Below, in pieces: positions 51,897-61,427 of a stretch of 64,000 nt of DNA. Positions within the stretch are counted from its first letter, which is position 1, and each line of letters begins with the position of its first letter. The stretch is from Haloarcula regularis (GTDB lineage Archaea; Halobacteriota; Halobacteria; Halobacteriales; Haloarculaceae). The translations under genes and the position numbers were made by a program. The notes beneath the pieces were generated by a model. That model ran no database searches. It had not been told where the DNA came from and worked only from the letters and a program-made list of their open reading frames with translations. Where the stretch lies: assembly GCF_029338315.1 (NCBI RefSeq), contig NZ_CP119794.1, forward strand, positions 2,790,001 to 2,854,000, in the 5' to 3' direction.

Positions 51897-54029
51897 ATGG
51901 CGTTCGCCTTCGACGTGACCGGCGACGGCGTCCGCGTCTGGCGCCGCGCGCCCGGCGGCGACGCCACCGTCCGCACCGACCGCGAGTTTCGCCCGTCGCT
52001 GTACGCCGCTGGCCCGGACGCGGCGCTCGCGACGCTCGACGAGCGCCTGGCGCGCGACCCGAAGGTCGAGGCCACGGGCGTCGCCTCGCGGTTCACGTCG
52101 CTCCGGGACGACGCCCCCCGCGACGTCCTCCGGGTCGACACCGCGCCGGGGGCCGTCCGACAGGTCGCCCGCGAGATTCGCTGCATCCACGAACCGGACC
52201 GATGGGCGCCCGGGACCGTCCGCCTGTACAACGTGGACCTCGACCCCACAGCGCGCTACTGTCTCGCGACGGGCACGAGTCCGGTGCCCGACGCCGACCT
52301 CCGCTCGCTCTCGCTGTCGCTGCCGACCGCCGCGCTGGCCGACGGGGACCTGACCGCGCTGACCTGCGAGGGCGCCCCGCTCGCCACAGACCTGGAGCGC
52401 ACCGACGCCGCCGAGCGCCGCGTCCTGCGTGCGCTCGCCGACCGCCTCGCCGCCGCGGACCCCGACGTGCTGGTGCTCTCGAGCGCCGACCTCGTGCCCC
52501 TGCTGTCCGACCGCGCCGACGACATGGGCGTCGACTGCTCGCTCGGTCGGGAACCGGGCTATCGCAAGCTCGCCGGCGCGAACACCTACCAGAGCTACGG
52601 CCGGGTCGGTCACTCCCCGGCCCGGTACGCGGTGCCCGGGCGGGCCATCGTCGACCGCTCGAACAGCTTCCTCTGGGACGAGGGCGGCCTGCCCGGCCTG
52701 CTGGACCTCGTCGAGCGGTCGTGGCTCCCCCTGCAGGTGCTCTCGCGGGCCTCCATCGGGACAGTGTTCACGGGCATCCAGATCCGCGAGGCGTTCGAGC
52801 GGGACGTGCTGGTCCCCTGGCGGGCCTGGGAACCCGAGGCGTTCAAGGACGCCCGGACGCTCCACGACGCCGACCGCGGCGGGTTCACGTTCGAACCGGC
52901 GGTCGGCGTCCACGAGGACGTCGTCGAGGTGGACTTCGCCTCGCTGTACCCCCGCATCATGTGCGAGTACAACCTCAGCCCCGAGACGGTCCGGTGTGAC
53001 TGCCACGACACAGACGACGTGCCGGGCCTGGGCTACAGCGTCTGTGACGACCCCGGGTTCGTTCCGTCGGTCCTGCAGCCGATCCTCGACGACCGGGCCG
53101 ATCTCAAGGCCCGCCTCGCCGACGCCGGCCCCGACTCGGCCGAGACCGCCCGCCTCGAGGCCCGCTCCGGGGCGCTGAAGTGGATTCTGGTCACCTGTTT
53201 CGGCTACCAGGGGTACCGCAACAGCAAGTTCGGCCGCATCGAGTGCCACGAGGCCATCAACGCCCACGCCCGCGAGATCCTGCTGGACGCGAAAGACGCC
53301 CTCGAGACCGGTGGCTGGCGCGTCCTGCACGGCATCGTCGACAGCCTCTGGGTGACCCCGCGCGTCGAGGACCCGACGCCCATCGAGGCCCTCTGTGAAC
53401 GCATCTCGGCCGACGCCGGCATCCCGCTGGAGCGCGAGGACGACTTCGCCTGGGTGTCGTTCGTCCCCCGGCAGGACGGCCGCGGCGGGTCGCTCACCAG
53501 CTACGTCGGGAAAGTCGCCGACCGCGACGAGTTCAAGATTCGGGGACTCGCCGCCCGTCGGCGCTCGACCTGCGGCTTCGTGGCGGCCGCCCAGCGCGAC
53601 CTCCTGCGGACGTTCGACGCCCGCCGCGACCCCGGCGCGGTCTGTGACCGCCTCGCCCGCCACGTCGCCCGCCTCGAGGCCGGGCGCGTCGACCCCGCCG
53701 ACCTCGTCGTCCGGACGCGCATCTCGAAGTCGCTCGACGGGTACGACCGGCGCTCCCGGACCGTCGCGGCGCTCGAACGCTACCGCGACCACGGCATCGA
53801 GCGCCACCCCGGTCAGGACGTCCGGTACGTCGTCGTCGACGACACCGTCCGCTCGCGTGAACGGGTTCGCCTGGCCTTCGAGGCCGGCGACGACTACGAC
53901 GCCACGTTCTACCGCGAGCGTCTCGCCCGGGCGGCCGGCGAGGTACTCTCGCCGCTCGGGTGGGACCGCGACCGGGTCCGTGGCTACCTCCGTGACACGC
54001 GGGACACGACGCTCGGCGCCTTCGAGTGA
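51897..54029 (+). CDS. Divergent B-family DNA polymerase (PolB2-like)
   Basis: 710 aa. Motif A is present as VDFASLYPRIM with Asp346. In motif B (Lys428, then ILVTCFGYQG) the usual Asn-Ser-x-Tyr-Gly is replaced by Val-Thr-Cys-Phe-Gly. Motif C reads HGIVDSLW: the metal-binding second Asp is kept (Asp482) but the first is Ile480. I cannot find the Asp-x-Glu exonuclease motif. It is therefore unlike the replicative PolB and resembles archaeal PolB2 paralogues. Activity is unproven. It is cotranscribed with a degenerate RecA-like gene, which suggests a repair or tolerance role. Confidence 0.8.
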   Translation: MAFAFDVTGDGVRVWRRAPGGDATVRTDREFRPSLYAAGPDAALATLDERLARDPKVEATGVASRFTSLRDDAPRDVLRVDTAPGAVRQVAREIRCIHEPDRWAPGTVRLYNVDLDPTARYCLATGTSPVPDADLRSLSLSLPTAALADGDLTALTCEGAPLATDLERTDAAERRVLRALADRLAAADPDVLVLSSADLVPLLSDRADDMGVDCSLGREPGYRKLAGANTYQSYGRVGHSPARYAVPGRAIVDRSNSFLWDEGGLPGLLDLVERSWLPLQVLSRASIGTVFTGIQIREAFERDVLVPWRAWEPEAFKDARTLHDADRGGFTFEPAVGVHEDVVEVDFASLYPRIMCEYNLSPETVRCDCHDTDDVPGLGYSVCDDPGFVPSVLQPILDDRADLKARLADAGPDSAETARLEARSGALKWILVTCFGYQGYRNSKFGRIECHEAINAHAREILLDAKDALETGGWRVLHGIVDSLWVTPRVEDPTPIEALCERISADAGIPLEREDDFAWVSFVPRQDGRGGSLTSYVGKVADRDEFKIRGLAARRRSTCGFVAAAQRDLLRTFDARRDPGAVCDRLARHVARLEAGRVDPADLVVRTRISKSLDGYDRRSRTVAALERYRDHGIERHPGQDVRYVVVDDTVRSRERVRLAFEAGDDYDATFYRERLARAAGEVLSPLGWDRDRVRGYLRDTRDTTLGAFE

Positions 54030-54088
54030 CTCAAAGGCGAATCCGAGCGTTCGCCGCCTCTTTTGGTGGCCCCCGAGACGTGGCACGC

Positions 54089-54712
54089 ATGAAAACCGAA
54101 CACGCCCTCCTCGGCGTCGTCGCGCTCCTCCTGTTGGGTGGCCTGGCCACCGCCGCCGTCGGGGCGGCGGTCCTCACCGACTTCGGCCAGGAGGCGGCCT
54201 TCGAGGAGACGTCGATTCGCTCGGTCGACATGACCGACCCGTACTGTAGCGACCCGCGCACGTCGAACAGCTCCTCGCGGAGCCGTCCGGTCCCCGGCGG
54301 CCGCGTGCTGACGATCAACGACACTATCGCCGTCGACGCTCCCGACTCGACGGTGTCGGTCCACCTCGACGGGTTCGGGCCGGGCCGCTACGTCCTCGCG
54401 TTCGACCGCGAGCCGGGTGAGGAGACCGCCGACTGCCACCTCGAGGTCCGGTACAACGTCTCGCTGAACCTCTCCCAGCCACAGGACTACACCCTGCTTG
54501 TCACTCACGACGACCGGCTCGTCGGCGGGTACTACGGCGACGAGAACAGTGGCGGCGGGTTCGGCGTCTCGAGCGCGTCGGCCGCCGGGGGCAGTGCGAG
54601 CGGCGGGGCCTCGAGCGGTTCGGCCGGCGGGTCCGACAGCGCGGGTGACGCCGACGAGGCGACTGCCGCTCCGGACGGCACCCCCATGACCGAGGACGGA
54701 GCGGCTGGCTGA
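54089..54712 (+). CDS. Secreted or membrane-anchored haloarchaeal protein
   Basis: 207 aa from ATG 54089. The N-terminal hydrophobic segment (HALLGVVALLLLGGLATAAVGA, about residues 4-25) is a signal peptide or anchor; a beta-rich middle domain contains DSTVSVHLDGFGPGRYVLAF and two cysteines (Cys51 region and TADCHLE). The C-terminal quarter is a Gly/Ser/Ala low-complexity tail. The function is unknown. Confidence 0.6.
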   Translation: MKTEHALLGVVALLLLGGLATAAVGAAVLTDFGQEAAFEETSIRSVDMTDPYCSDPRTSNSSSRSRPVPGGRVLTINDTIAVDAPDSTVSVHLDGFGPGRYVLAFDREPGEETADCHLEVRYNVSLNLSQPQDYTLLVTHDDRLVGGYYGDENSGGGFGVSSASAAGGSASGGASSGSAGGSDSAGDADEATAAPDGTPMTEDGAAG

Positions 54713-54721
54713 CCGCGCCGT

Positions 54722-55705
54722 TCAGTCCGGCCCGGCGACGTCGACCGGTTCGCCGCGCTCGGCGCTCCGGGCCAGGGCGTCGATGGCCCGCATGTTCCCC
54801 ATCGTCTCGGCGCGGTCGACGGGCGGTTTCTCGCCGGCCTCGACGGCGTCCGCGAAGGCCTCGACCTGCAGGGTGTAGTGGTCGACGGCGTCGAACGTCT
54901 CGGTGACCTCGCGGCCGTCGACGCCGTAGGTCAGCGACACCGACTGGTCGGGGCCGGGGCCGAAGCAGTCCCGCGCCTCGAGCCACCCGTCCGTCGTCTC
55001 GACGCGGTAGCGCTCGATATTCGGGCCGTCCAGTCCACAGCCGATCTGGCCGACGCGGCCGTCGTCGAACGCCAGCGTGCCCGCGAGGTTCGTGTCCACG
55101 CCCGTATCGCGGGTATCGGCGGCGGACGCGTAGGCGCGGTTCGGTTCGCCCATGAAGCCACGCACTGCGCTGACGGCGTAACAGCCCACGTCCATCAGGC
55201 CGCCGCCGGCCAGCTCGGGGCTGAGACGGATGTCGTCGGGGTCGTCCAGCCGGAACTTGAACGACGCCTCGACGGTCCTGACCTCGCCAAGCGCCTCGGC
55301 GACGACTTCGCGGGCCCGCACGGTCCGCGGGTGGAAGTGGTACATGAACGCCTCCATCAGCGTCACATCGCGCTCTTCGACGTAAGCAAAGAGGTCGGCC
55401 GCCTCGGCGGCGTCGACGGTCAGGGGCTTCTCACAGAGGACGTGCAGGCCGTGGTCGGCCGCTTTCTGAGTCCACTCGGCGTGGAGAGCGTTGGGAAGCG
55501 GGTTGTAGATGGCGTCGATATCGGCCTCGGCGAGCATCTCCTCGTAGTCGCCGTACGCGGTCGGAATGCCGAGGTCGTCGGCCACCCGGCGGGCAGCGTC
55601 CGCGTCGCGCGACGCGATGGCGGTGATCTCGTGGTCGCTCCGCTGGATGGCTGGGACGACGGATTCGCGCCCGATTCTGGCCGTCGAGAGGATTCCGAAG
55701 CGCAT
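54722..55705 (-). CDS. Gfo/Idh/MocA-family oxidoreductase
   Basis: 327 aa. The N-terminal Rossmann domain starts MRFGILSTARIGRESVVPAI; the cofactor/active-site motif EKPLTVDAAEAADLF (about residues 92-106) carries the conserved Lys, and the GGGLMDVGCYAVSAV block (about 165-179) holds the Asp and Cys near the substrate. It probably acts on a sugar or polyol with NAD(P). It stands alone. The start ATG at 55705 matches the family start. Confidence 0.88.
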   Translation of the reverse strand: MRFGILSTARIGRESVVPAIQRSDHEITAIASRDADAARRVADDLGIPTAYGDYEEMLAEADIDAIYNPLPNALHAEWTQKAADHGLHVLCEKPLTVDAAEAADLFAYVEERDVTLMEAFMYHFHPRTVRAREVVAEALGEVRTVEASFKFRLDDPDDIRLSPELAGGGLMDVGCYAVSAVRGFMGEPNRAYASAADTRDTGVDTNLAGTLAFDDGRVGQIGCGLDGPNIERYRVETTDGWLEARDCFGPGPDQSVSLTYGVDGREVTETFDAVDHYTLQVEAFADAVEAGEKPPVDRAETMGNMRAIDALARSAERGEPVDVAGPD

Positions 55706-55750
55706 GGCGCGGGCAACGGCGGGGTCGCACCTAAAGTGTCCGCCCGTCGG

Positions 55751-56032
55751 TCAGTGTGGCTGTCCCTGCTCGACCTGTGGCCGCTGTGTGGTCCGGGTGC
55801 TGAGGTCCGAGACGCACTGCTTGCAGAACCGGTACCCCGACCGGTTCGTCACGCCACAGTGCGGGCAGGTCACGTGCGCCTCGTCGTGTGTCTCGTTGAC
55901 GGGCGGGGGCGGCTCTGCCTGCATGCTCGCGCCCGCCGGGTCGCTGTTTCGCCGGTAGGCGTACAGCATGGTCAGGATATGGATACCCACGAGGAGTGCG
56001 ATCGCCCCGTATAACCATTCGCTCACCAGCAT
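55751..56032 (-). CDS. Membrane-anchored zinc-ribbon protein (DUF7577-like)
   Basis: 93 aa. One membrane helix (ALLVGIHILTMLYAYRR, about residues 11-27) precedes a linker and a zinc ribbon with CPHC and CKQC knuckles (about residues 56-73). The layout is typical of small haloarchaeal ribbon proteins of unknown function. Confidence 0.7.
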   Translation of the reverse strand: MLVSEWLYGAIALLVGIHILTMLYAYRRNSDPAGASMQAEPPPPVNETHDEAHVTCPHCGVTNRSGYRFCKQCVSDLSTRTTQRPQVEQGQPH

Positions 56033-56193
56033 ACGTGATGCTACGGTGACGAATTACTTGAGGGTTGTGCCGTGGTATCATGGCTTGGGGCCCCGGTCGT
56101 GCGCGCTCGGCCGCCGTCACCGTCCGAGCCTTCAAGTGGGGTGACGGGACCAGGGCCGCGTATGCTCGCCCGAGAGCCGCCCGGTGGTCGCTG

Positions 56194-56625
56194 ATGGGGG
56201 CGCGGACGCTCGTCGCCGTCGCCCGCGACGACGGCCGGTTCGACTGCCGACTCGCCCACTGGGGCGTCGACGCCGACCCGCTCGCCCAGTCGCGCCCGCT
56301 CGCGACCGGCGTGACCGCCGCGGGGGTGTGGGACGCCCTGGACGCGACGGTGGAACGGCTGATCGTCCTCGACGGGACCGTGTGCACCTACTGCGTCTGC
56401 TGGCTCGACCCGACGGTATCTGACCCCGATGACGTCGCGGTGGCCCGCACCGGCGACCCCGACGCCCTGCGGGACTGGTGGACCGACGCCAAGAGCCGTG
56501 CCTCCGGTGCCGTCGCCGCGGGCCTGCCACCACCCCTGGTCCGCGCCGGGTTGCTCGTGGCGCTCCGCCGGCGGGCCGAGGCCGTCCACGTCGACGACGC
56601 GTCCTTTTTACGGGACGACCGCTAA
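56194..56625 (+). CDS. DUF6735-like conserved haloarchaeal protein
   Basis: 143 aa from ATG 56194. The N-terminus MGARTLVAVARDDGRFDCRL followed by AHWGVDADPL matches the pattern of haloarchaeal DUF6735 proteins (strand, charged turn, then HWG). Other residues are not diagnostic. It is 9 nt ahead of nucS and probably cotranscribed with it. The function is unknown. Confidence 0.65.
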   Translation: MGARTLVAVARDDGRFDCRLAHWGVDADPLAQSRPLATGVTAAGVWDALDATVERLIVLDGTVCTYCVCWLDPTVSDPDDVAVARTGDPDALRDWWTDAKSRASGAVAAGLPPPLVRAGLLVALRRRAEAVHVDDASFLRDDR

Positions 56626-56634
56626 CCGCCAGCC

Positions 56635-57369
56635 GTGACCGCCGAACGCGCCGTCGAGACGCTCTCGTACCCCGCCCCAGCGACGGCGCTGGACCTCGTC
56701 GAACGCGGCCTCGAGCGCGGCGCGCTGGTGACCCTCTTTGGCACCTGTGCCGTCGAGTACGAGGGTCGTGCGAGCAGTTCGCTGGGGCCGGGCGACCGCC
56801 ACGTGATGCTCAAGCCGGACGGCACGGCGCTGGTCCACACCGACGAGGGCCACCAGCCGGTCAACTGGCAACCGCCGGGGTGTGACCACGAGGCCACGGT
56901 CGACGACGACGCACTCGTCGTCACCTCCGACCGGTCGACCCCCGACGAGCACCTGGAGGTGGTCTTCGAGACGGTCGCCCACGCAGCTGCCTTCGACGGT
57001 ACCGACCCGGAGGACCTCGCGCTGACCGGGACGGAGGCGGACCTGAAAGACCGAATCCTCGCGGAGCCCGCGCTCGTCGAGGCCGGGTTCACGCCGCTAG
57101 CGACCGAACGGGAGACGCCGGCCGGCGCCGTCGACATCTACGGCGAGGACGACGCCGGTCGGGCTGTCGTCGTCGAGTTGAAACGTCGGCGGGTCGGGCC
57201 GGACGCCGTCGGCCAGCTCGACCGGTACGTGGGCGCGCTCCGGCGTGACCTTCACGCCGACACCGAGATCCGCGGGATACTGGTCGCGCCCTCGGTCACC
57301 GACCGGGCGCGACAGCTGCTGGCCGAGAAGGGCCTGGAGTTCGTCGCGCTGGAGCCGCCGAGTCCGTAG
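56635..57369 (+). CDS. nucS: Mismatch/branched-DNA endonuclease NucS (EndoMS)
   Basis: 244 aa with a GTG start at 56635. The N-terminal DNA-binding barrel is followed by a RecB-like nuclease domain: Asp in GAVDIYGEDD, the EVK-type motif VVELKRRRVG (Glu and Lys) and QLDRYVGAL. NucS cuts mismatched or branched DNA, interacts with the sliding clamp and replaces or complements MutSL. Here it lies just 0.5 kb from mutS. The C-terminus ends EPPSP, not an obvious clamp-binding motif. Confidence 0.9.
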   Translation: MTAERAVETLSYPAPATALDLVERGLERGALVTLFGTCAVEYEGRASSSLGPGDRHVMLKPDGTALVHTDEGHQPVNWQPPGCDHEATVDDDALVVTSDRSTPDEHLEVVFETVAHAAAFDGTDPEDLALTGTEADLKDRILAEPALVEAGFTPLATERETPAGAVDIYGEDDAGRAVVVELKRRRVGPDAVGQLDRYVGALRRDLHADTEIRGILVAPSVTDRARQLLAEKGLEFVALEPPSP

Positions 57370-57449
57370 CTGTCGACGATGTTTGGTGCTCCGCCAGCGG
57401 CTCGTGACCGGTCGGTCGCGGAGCTGAAAATACGGACACGTCACCGGAT

Positions 57450-57707
57450 TCAGTGGACGGTGAGGTCCGTCGGCGATGAGACGACGACGGTGTGGCCGGC
57501 GTAGTCGAACCTGACGGTGGTCTCCCCGTTCGCGACCAGTCGGTCGAGCGCGTCCGGGTCGACGCCGCTCGCGAGCGGCGGCAACTCAGTGATCGGCGTC
57601 GAGTCGACCTCGGAGATCAGCTCGACGACCGACACGGATGCTGAGATGGGCGGTGCTCGGTTCTCGGTCGCCGGTGATCTGGTCTCCGATGCAGTTTCGA
57701 GTTGCAT
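57450..57707 (-). CDS. HalOD1-domain protein
   Basis: 85 aa. Ser/Thr-rich N-terminus, then VSVVELISEVDSTPITELPP (about residues 26-45), GVDPDALDRLVANGETTVRF and the terminal strands HTVVVSSPTDLTVH, a HalOD1 domain like those at 25721 and 32791. AT-rich sequence precedes the ATG (AATATT, AATAAAATTATT at 57708-57745) and holds its promoter. It is placed between nucS and mutS, convergent with the former. Confidence 0.8.
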   Translation of the reverse strand: MQLETASETRSPATENRAPPISASVSVVELISEVDSTPITELPPLASGVDPDALDRLVANGETTVRFDYAGHTVVVSSPTDLTVH

Positions 57708-57833
57708 GGTAAATATTGCTGCTAATGGATAATAAAATTATTGTTAAATATGGGTATTTTGGGTAGCGAGTGGATAGCATACCGATATTCGCGAATCTAG
57801 CGTGCCGACGGGCCTGGCGGACACGGCGGCGGG

Positions 57834-60534
57834 TCACTCGAGTTCGTCTTTCAGGGTCGCGAGCGTGTTCAGCGCCTCCAGGGGTGTCATCGTGGCCACG
57901 TCGGCCGCCCGAAGCGCCGCCTCGAGGCTCGTCGTCTCGCTCACGCTCGCCGTGGGTTCCGTGGCGCCGTCCGTCGGCCCGTGACCGTTGGTCGCCGGAT
58001 CTGCCGGCGTGTCGGCGGTCGGCTCGTCGTCGGAGAGTAGCACCCGTGCGCGGTCGACGACCGACTCGGGCACGCCCGCCATGCTCGCCACCTCGACGCC
58101 GTAGGACGCCGCGGCCGGGCCCGGTGCGAGTTCGTGGTCGAAGACCACCTCACCGCTCTCCCGCGAGGTCTCGAAGTGGCGGTTCGTCACGCCGTCCAGG
58201 TCGTCGGCCGCGTCGGTCAGGTCGTGGTGGTGAGTCGCAAAGAGGGTGTACGCGCCGACCTCGTCGTGGAGGAACTCCGTGACCGCGCGGGCGATGGCCA
58301 GCCCATCGGCCGTCGAAGTGCCCCGCCCGACCTCGTCGAGCAAGACCAGCGAGTTCGCGGTGGCGGCGTCCAGGATGGTCGCCAGCTCTGTCATCTCGAT
58401 CATGAACGTCGACCGGCCGCCGGCGATGTCGTCGCTGGCCCCGACGCGGGTGAAGATGCGGTCCAGAATCGGCAGGTCGGCCGACTGCGCTGGGACGAAG
58501 CTCCCGGCCTGTGCCAGCAGGCAGACGAGTGCGACCTGGCGCATGTACGTCGACTTCCCGCTCATGTTCGGGCCGGTGACGACGGCGAAGAAAGGGTCCT
58601 GCGTCGCGTCGCCGTCCGCTCGCGCCGCCGCGTCGACGGGGCCGCTCCCGAGGTGGGTGTCGTTGGGGACGAACGCATCTTGGGTGCGCTCGACGACCGG
58701 GTGCCGGCCCGCCGTGACGTCGATGCCGTCGGCCCCGACGGTCGGCCGGCAGTAGTCGTAGCGGGCGGCCACCTCGGCGAACGAGACCAGCACGTCCAGG
58801 CGAGCGAGTCGGGCCGCGAGCGCCTGCACCCGTTCGGCCTCGGCCGCGACGTCGTCTCTGACCGCACAGAAGATGTCGTACTCAAGATCGTCGGCGGCCG
58901 TCTCGGCCCGCAGGATCTCCTCCTCCCGTTCCTTGAGTTCGGGCGTGTAGTAGCGCTCGCTGTTTCAGCGTCTGGCGGCGCTGGTAGTCCTCGGGCACCG
59001 ACTCGAGGTTCGCGTCGGTCACCTCGATGTAGTAACCGTGGACGCTGTTGTGGCCCACCTTCAGCGAGTCGATGCCCGTGCGCTCGCGCTCGCTTGCCTC
59101 GAGGTCGTCGATCCACTGCTTGCCCGAGCGTTCGGTCGAGCGCAGCGAATCGAGGTCGTCGTCGTAGCCCTCGCGGACGACCCCGCCCTCGGTCACCTGC
59201 TGTGGCGGGTCCGGGCGGATGGCCGCTTCGATCTCCTCGCGGGTCTCGGTCAGCGGGTCGAGCGTCGCCCCCAGGTCCGCGAGCAGGCGCGCGTCGGCCC
59301 CCGCCAGGGCCTCGCGCACGTCGGGCACGACGGCGAGCGTCGACGCCAGCGAGCGTAGGTCGCGGGCGTTGGCCCGTCCGCGTGACACCCGCGAGATGAG
59401 TCGTTCGAGGTCGTAGACCTCCGTCAGCAGGTCGTGGAGGCGCTCGCGGGTCGCCGGGTCGCAGTGGAGTTCCGCGACGGCCTCGTGACGGGCCCCGATG
59501 CGCTGTGCGTCGAGCAGGGGGCGGCGGAGCCAGTCGGTGAGCTTCCGCCGGCCGAGCGCACAAGCCGTCTCGTCCAGCGTCTCGACCAGCGTCAGGTTCT
59601 CGTGGCCCCGGACCGACCGGCGCTCGAACAGCTCCAGGCTCTCGACGGCGACGGCGTCCAGCAGCATGTACTCACGGGGGTCGTAGCGCGTGAGGTGGTT
59701 GAGGTAGTCCAGCGTCCGCTCGGGGTCGGCGTCCGGGTCGACCGGTTCGCCGTCCGGCCCGACTGCGCCCGCGCTGCCGCGGGTGTACTCGGCGTAGGCC
59801 AGCAGCGCCCCCGTCGCCCGCAACTCGCTGTCGCCCGAGAGCAACCGGTCGGGCGGGCCGAAGTACCGCTTGACGCGCTCGCCGGCCCGGGCGCGTTCGA
59901 AGGCCGTCTCGTCGTACTCGGTCACCAGGCAGGCCGGGCCGAACACGGCGTCCTCGTCGACGTCGACCCCGGGGCCGACGATGGCCTCGGCGGGGCCGAA
60001 GCGGCTCAGTTCGTCGCCCACGGCCGTCTCGCTCGCGACGCTGGTCGCGTAGCAGTCCCCGGTCGAGATGTCCAGCAACGCGAGGCCGTAGTCCTCTCCG
60101 GCGGCCAGCGCGGCGACGTAGTTGTTGTCCGCGCCGGCGAGCAGCTCGGCCTCGGTGAGCGTCCCGGGCGTGACGACCCGCGTCACCGCGCGCTCGACGA
60201 CGCCGCTGACCTCGTCGGGGTCCTCGACCTGGTCGGCGATAGCGACCCGGTAGCCCGCGTCCAGCAGCGTCTCGACGTAGGACTCGGCGTTGTCGATGGG
60301 GATGCCCGCCATCGGGTACTCGCCCGTCGAGTCCGTCCGCTGGGTGAGCGTGATCTCACACAGGCGGGCGACCCGCTCGGCGGCATCACAGAACGCCTCG
60401 TAGAAGTCCCCGACCTGAAAGAGCAGGAGGGACTCGTCGTACTGCCGGCACAGCTCGAAGTACTGTGCCATCATCGGCGTCAGTTCGTCCTCGAGCTCGG
60501 CCATCTGGTCGGGCGGGCCAAGCGCTGCGTCCAT
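57834..60534 (-). CDS. mutS: DNA mismatch repair protein MutS, with a frameshift
   Basis: About 900 aa from ATG 60534. The mismatch-binding Phe-x-Glu is in VGDFYEAF (about residues 43-50); the core levers and clamp follow; the ATPase has GPNMSGKST (Walker A) and [11 protein letters not shown]. At about 58963-58965 an A run (minus strand) is short by two: LK is followed in another frame by [20 protein letters not shown]. Restoring it gives one uninterrupted protein. It is probably an assembly error. It diverges from the thioredoxin gene. Confidence 0.9.
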
Positions 60535-60617
60535 GGACGGTGACAGCACCCCGGCCCTGATAGGCGCTCCGCTCCCTCGTCGCGGGATTCTTGACGCGTG
60601 GCGACCTATCGACACCC

Positions 60618-60947
60618 GTGTCTCCAGACGCCTCTAACCGTGCCGTGACGGTCGCGACCCGTGCGGAACTCGACGACGTGCTCGCGTCCAGCGAGCGGGT
60701 GCTCGTGATGGTCCGGACCGCGGGCTGTGCCATCTGCAAGTCGATGGATCCGATCATCGACAACGTCGCCCGGGCGACGGACGTCGCCGTGGTCGACTTC
60801 AACCCGAAGGCCGACCTCGAGGCGGTCGACGCCTTCGGCGTGCGCAGCGTCCCGACGTTCCTCCTGTTCGAGGACGGCGAGGTCGTCGACCGGCTGGCCG
60901 ACGGCTTTGTCCCCACCGAGGACCTCGTCGCGTTCGTCGAGGGCTAG
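60618..60947 (+). CDS. Thioredoxin-family protein
   Basis: 109 aa from a GTG at 60618; a TTG at 60591 is also possible. The active site is CAIC within [15 protein letters not shown] (about residues 34-48), with the cis-Pro in [13 protein letters not shown] (about 79-91). It is a disulfide reductase/oxidant of the cytoplasm. Its TAG overlaps the stop of the convergent Usp gene. Confidence 0.88.
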   Translation: MSPDASNRAVTVATRAELDDVLASSERVLVMVRTAGCAICKSMDPIIDNVARATDVAVVDFNPKADLEAVDAFGVRSVPTFLLFEDGEVVDRLADGFVPTEDLVAFVEG

Positions 60948-61381
60948 TCGTCGTCCAGCCGGACGGTCATCACCGGCACGGGCGAGCGGCGGACGACCGC
61001 CTCCGCGACGCTGCCGACCAGGTAGTGGTCCAGCCCGGTCCGACCGTGGGTCCCCATCACCACGAGGTCGACGGGTTCGTCCTCGACGTAGTCGAGGATG
61101 ACGGACTTCGGGACGCCCTCCCGACGGACCTGCTCGACGGTGACGTCGTCCGGGAGCGTGTCGACGGTCTCGGCGATGGCGTGGGCCGACCGCTCGCGTT
61201 CCGCCTCGAGCCACGCGTCCGTCGAGAGGCCGCTCGTGGGACTCTCGAAGCGGTTGCGCGTGTCGACCACCGAGAGGACGTGGACGGCCGCGTCGAACCG
61301 TTCGGCGATGGCGGCCGCGTGGTCCGCAGCGGTCTCGATGCCCTCGCTCCCGTCGGTCGGGAGTAAGATAGTGTCGTACAT
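60944..61381 (-). CDS. UspA-type universal stress protein
   Basis: 145 aa from ATG 61381 (MYDTILLPTDGSEGIETAAD). The ATP-binding motif GTHGRTGLDHYLVGSVAEAV and the C-terminal [16 protein letters not shown] are intact. It is paralogous to the Usp at 41623. The gene meets thioredoxin tail to tail with a 4-nt overlap. Confidence 0.92.
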   Translation of the reverse strand: MYDTILLPTDGSEGIETAADHAAAIAERFDAAVHVLSVVDTRNRFESPTSGLSTDAWLEAERERSAHAIAETVDTLPDDVTVEQVRREGVPKSVILDYVEDEPVDLVVMGTHGRTGLDHYLVGSVAEAVVRRSPVPVMTVRLDDD

Positions 61382-61427
61382 GTCTGACCCGACGTCGGGC
61401 CGACATAAAGCCGTCCCGGACTCTGGC

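Noticed and set aside
51531..54086. 851-codon antisense frame over the polymerase
   Set aside because: The sense strand carries recognisable polymerase motifs A and C; the antisense product is repetitive Val/Gly/Arg-rich sequence without features.
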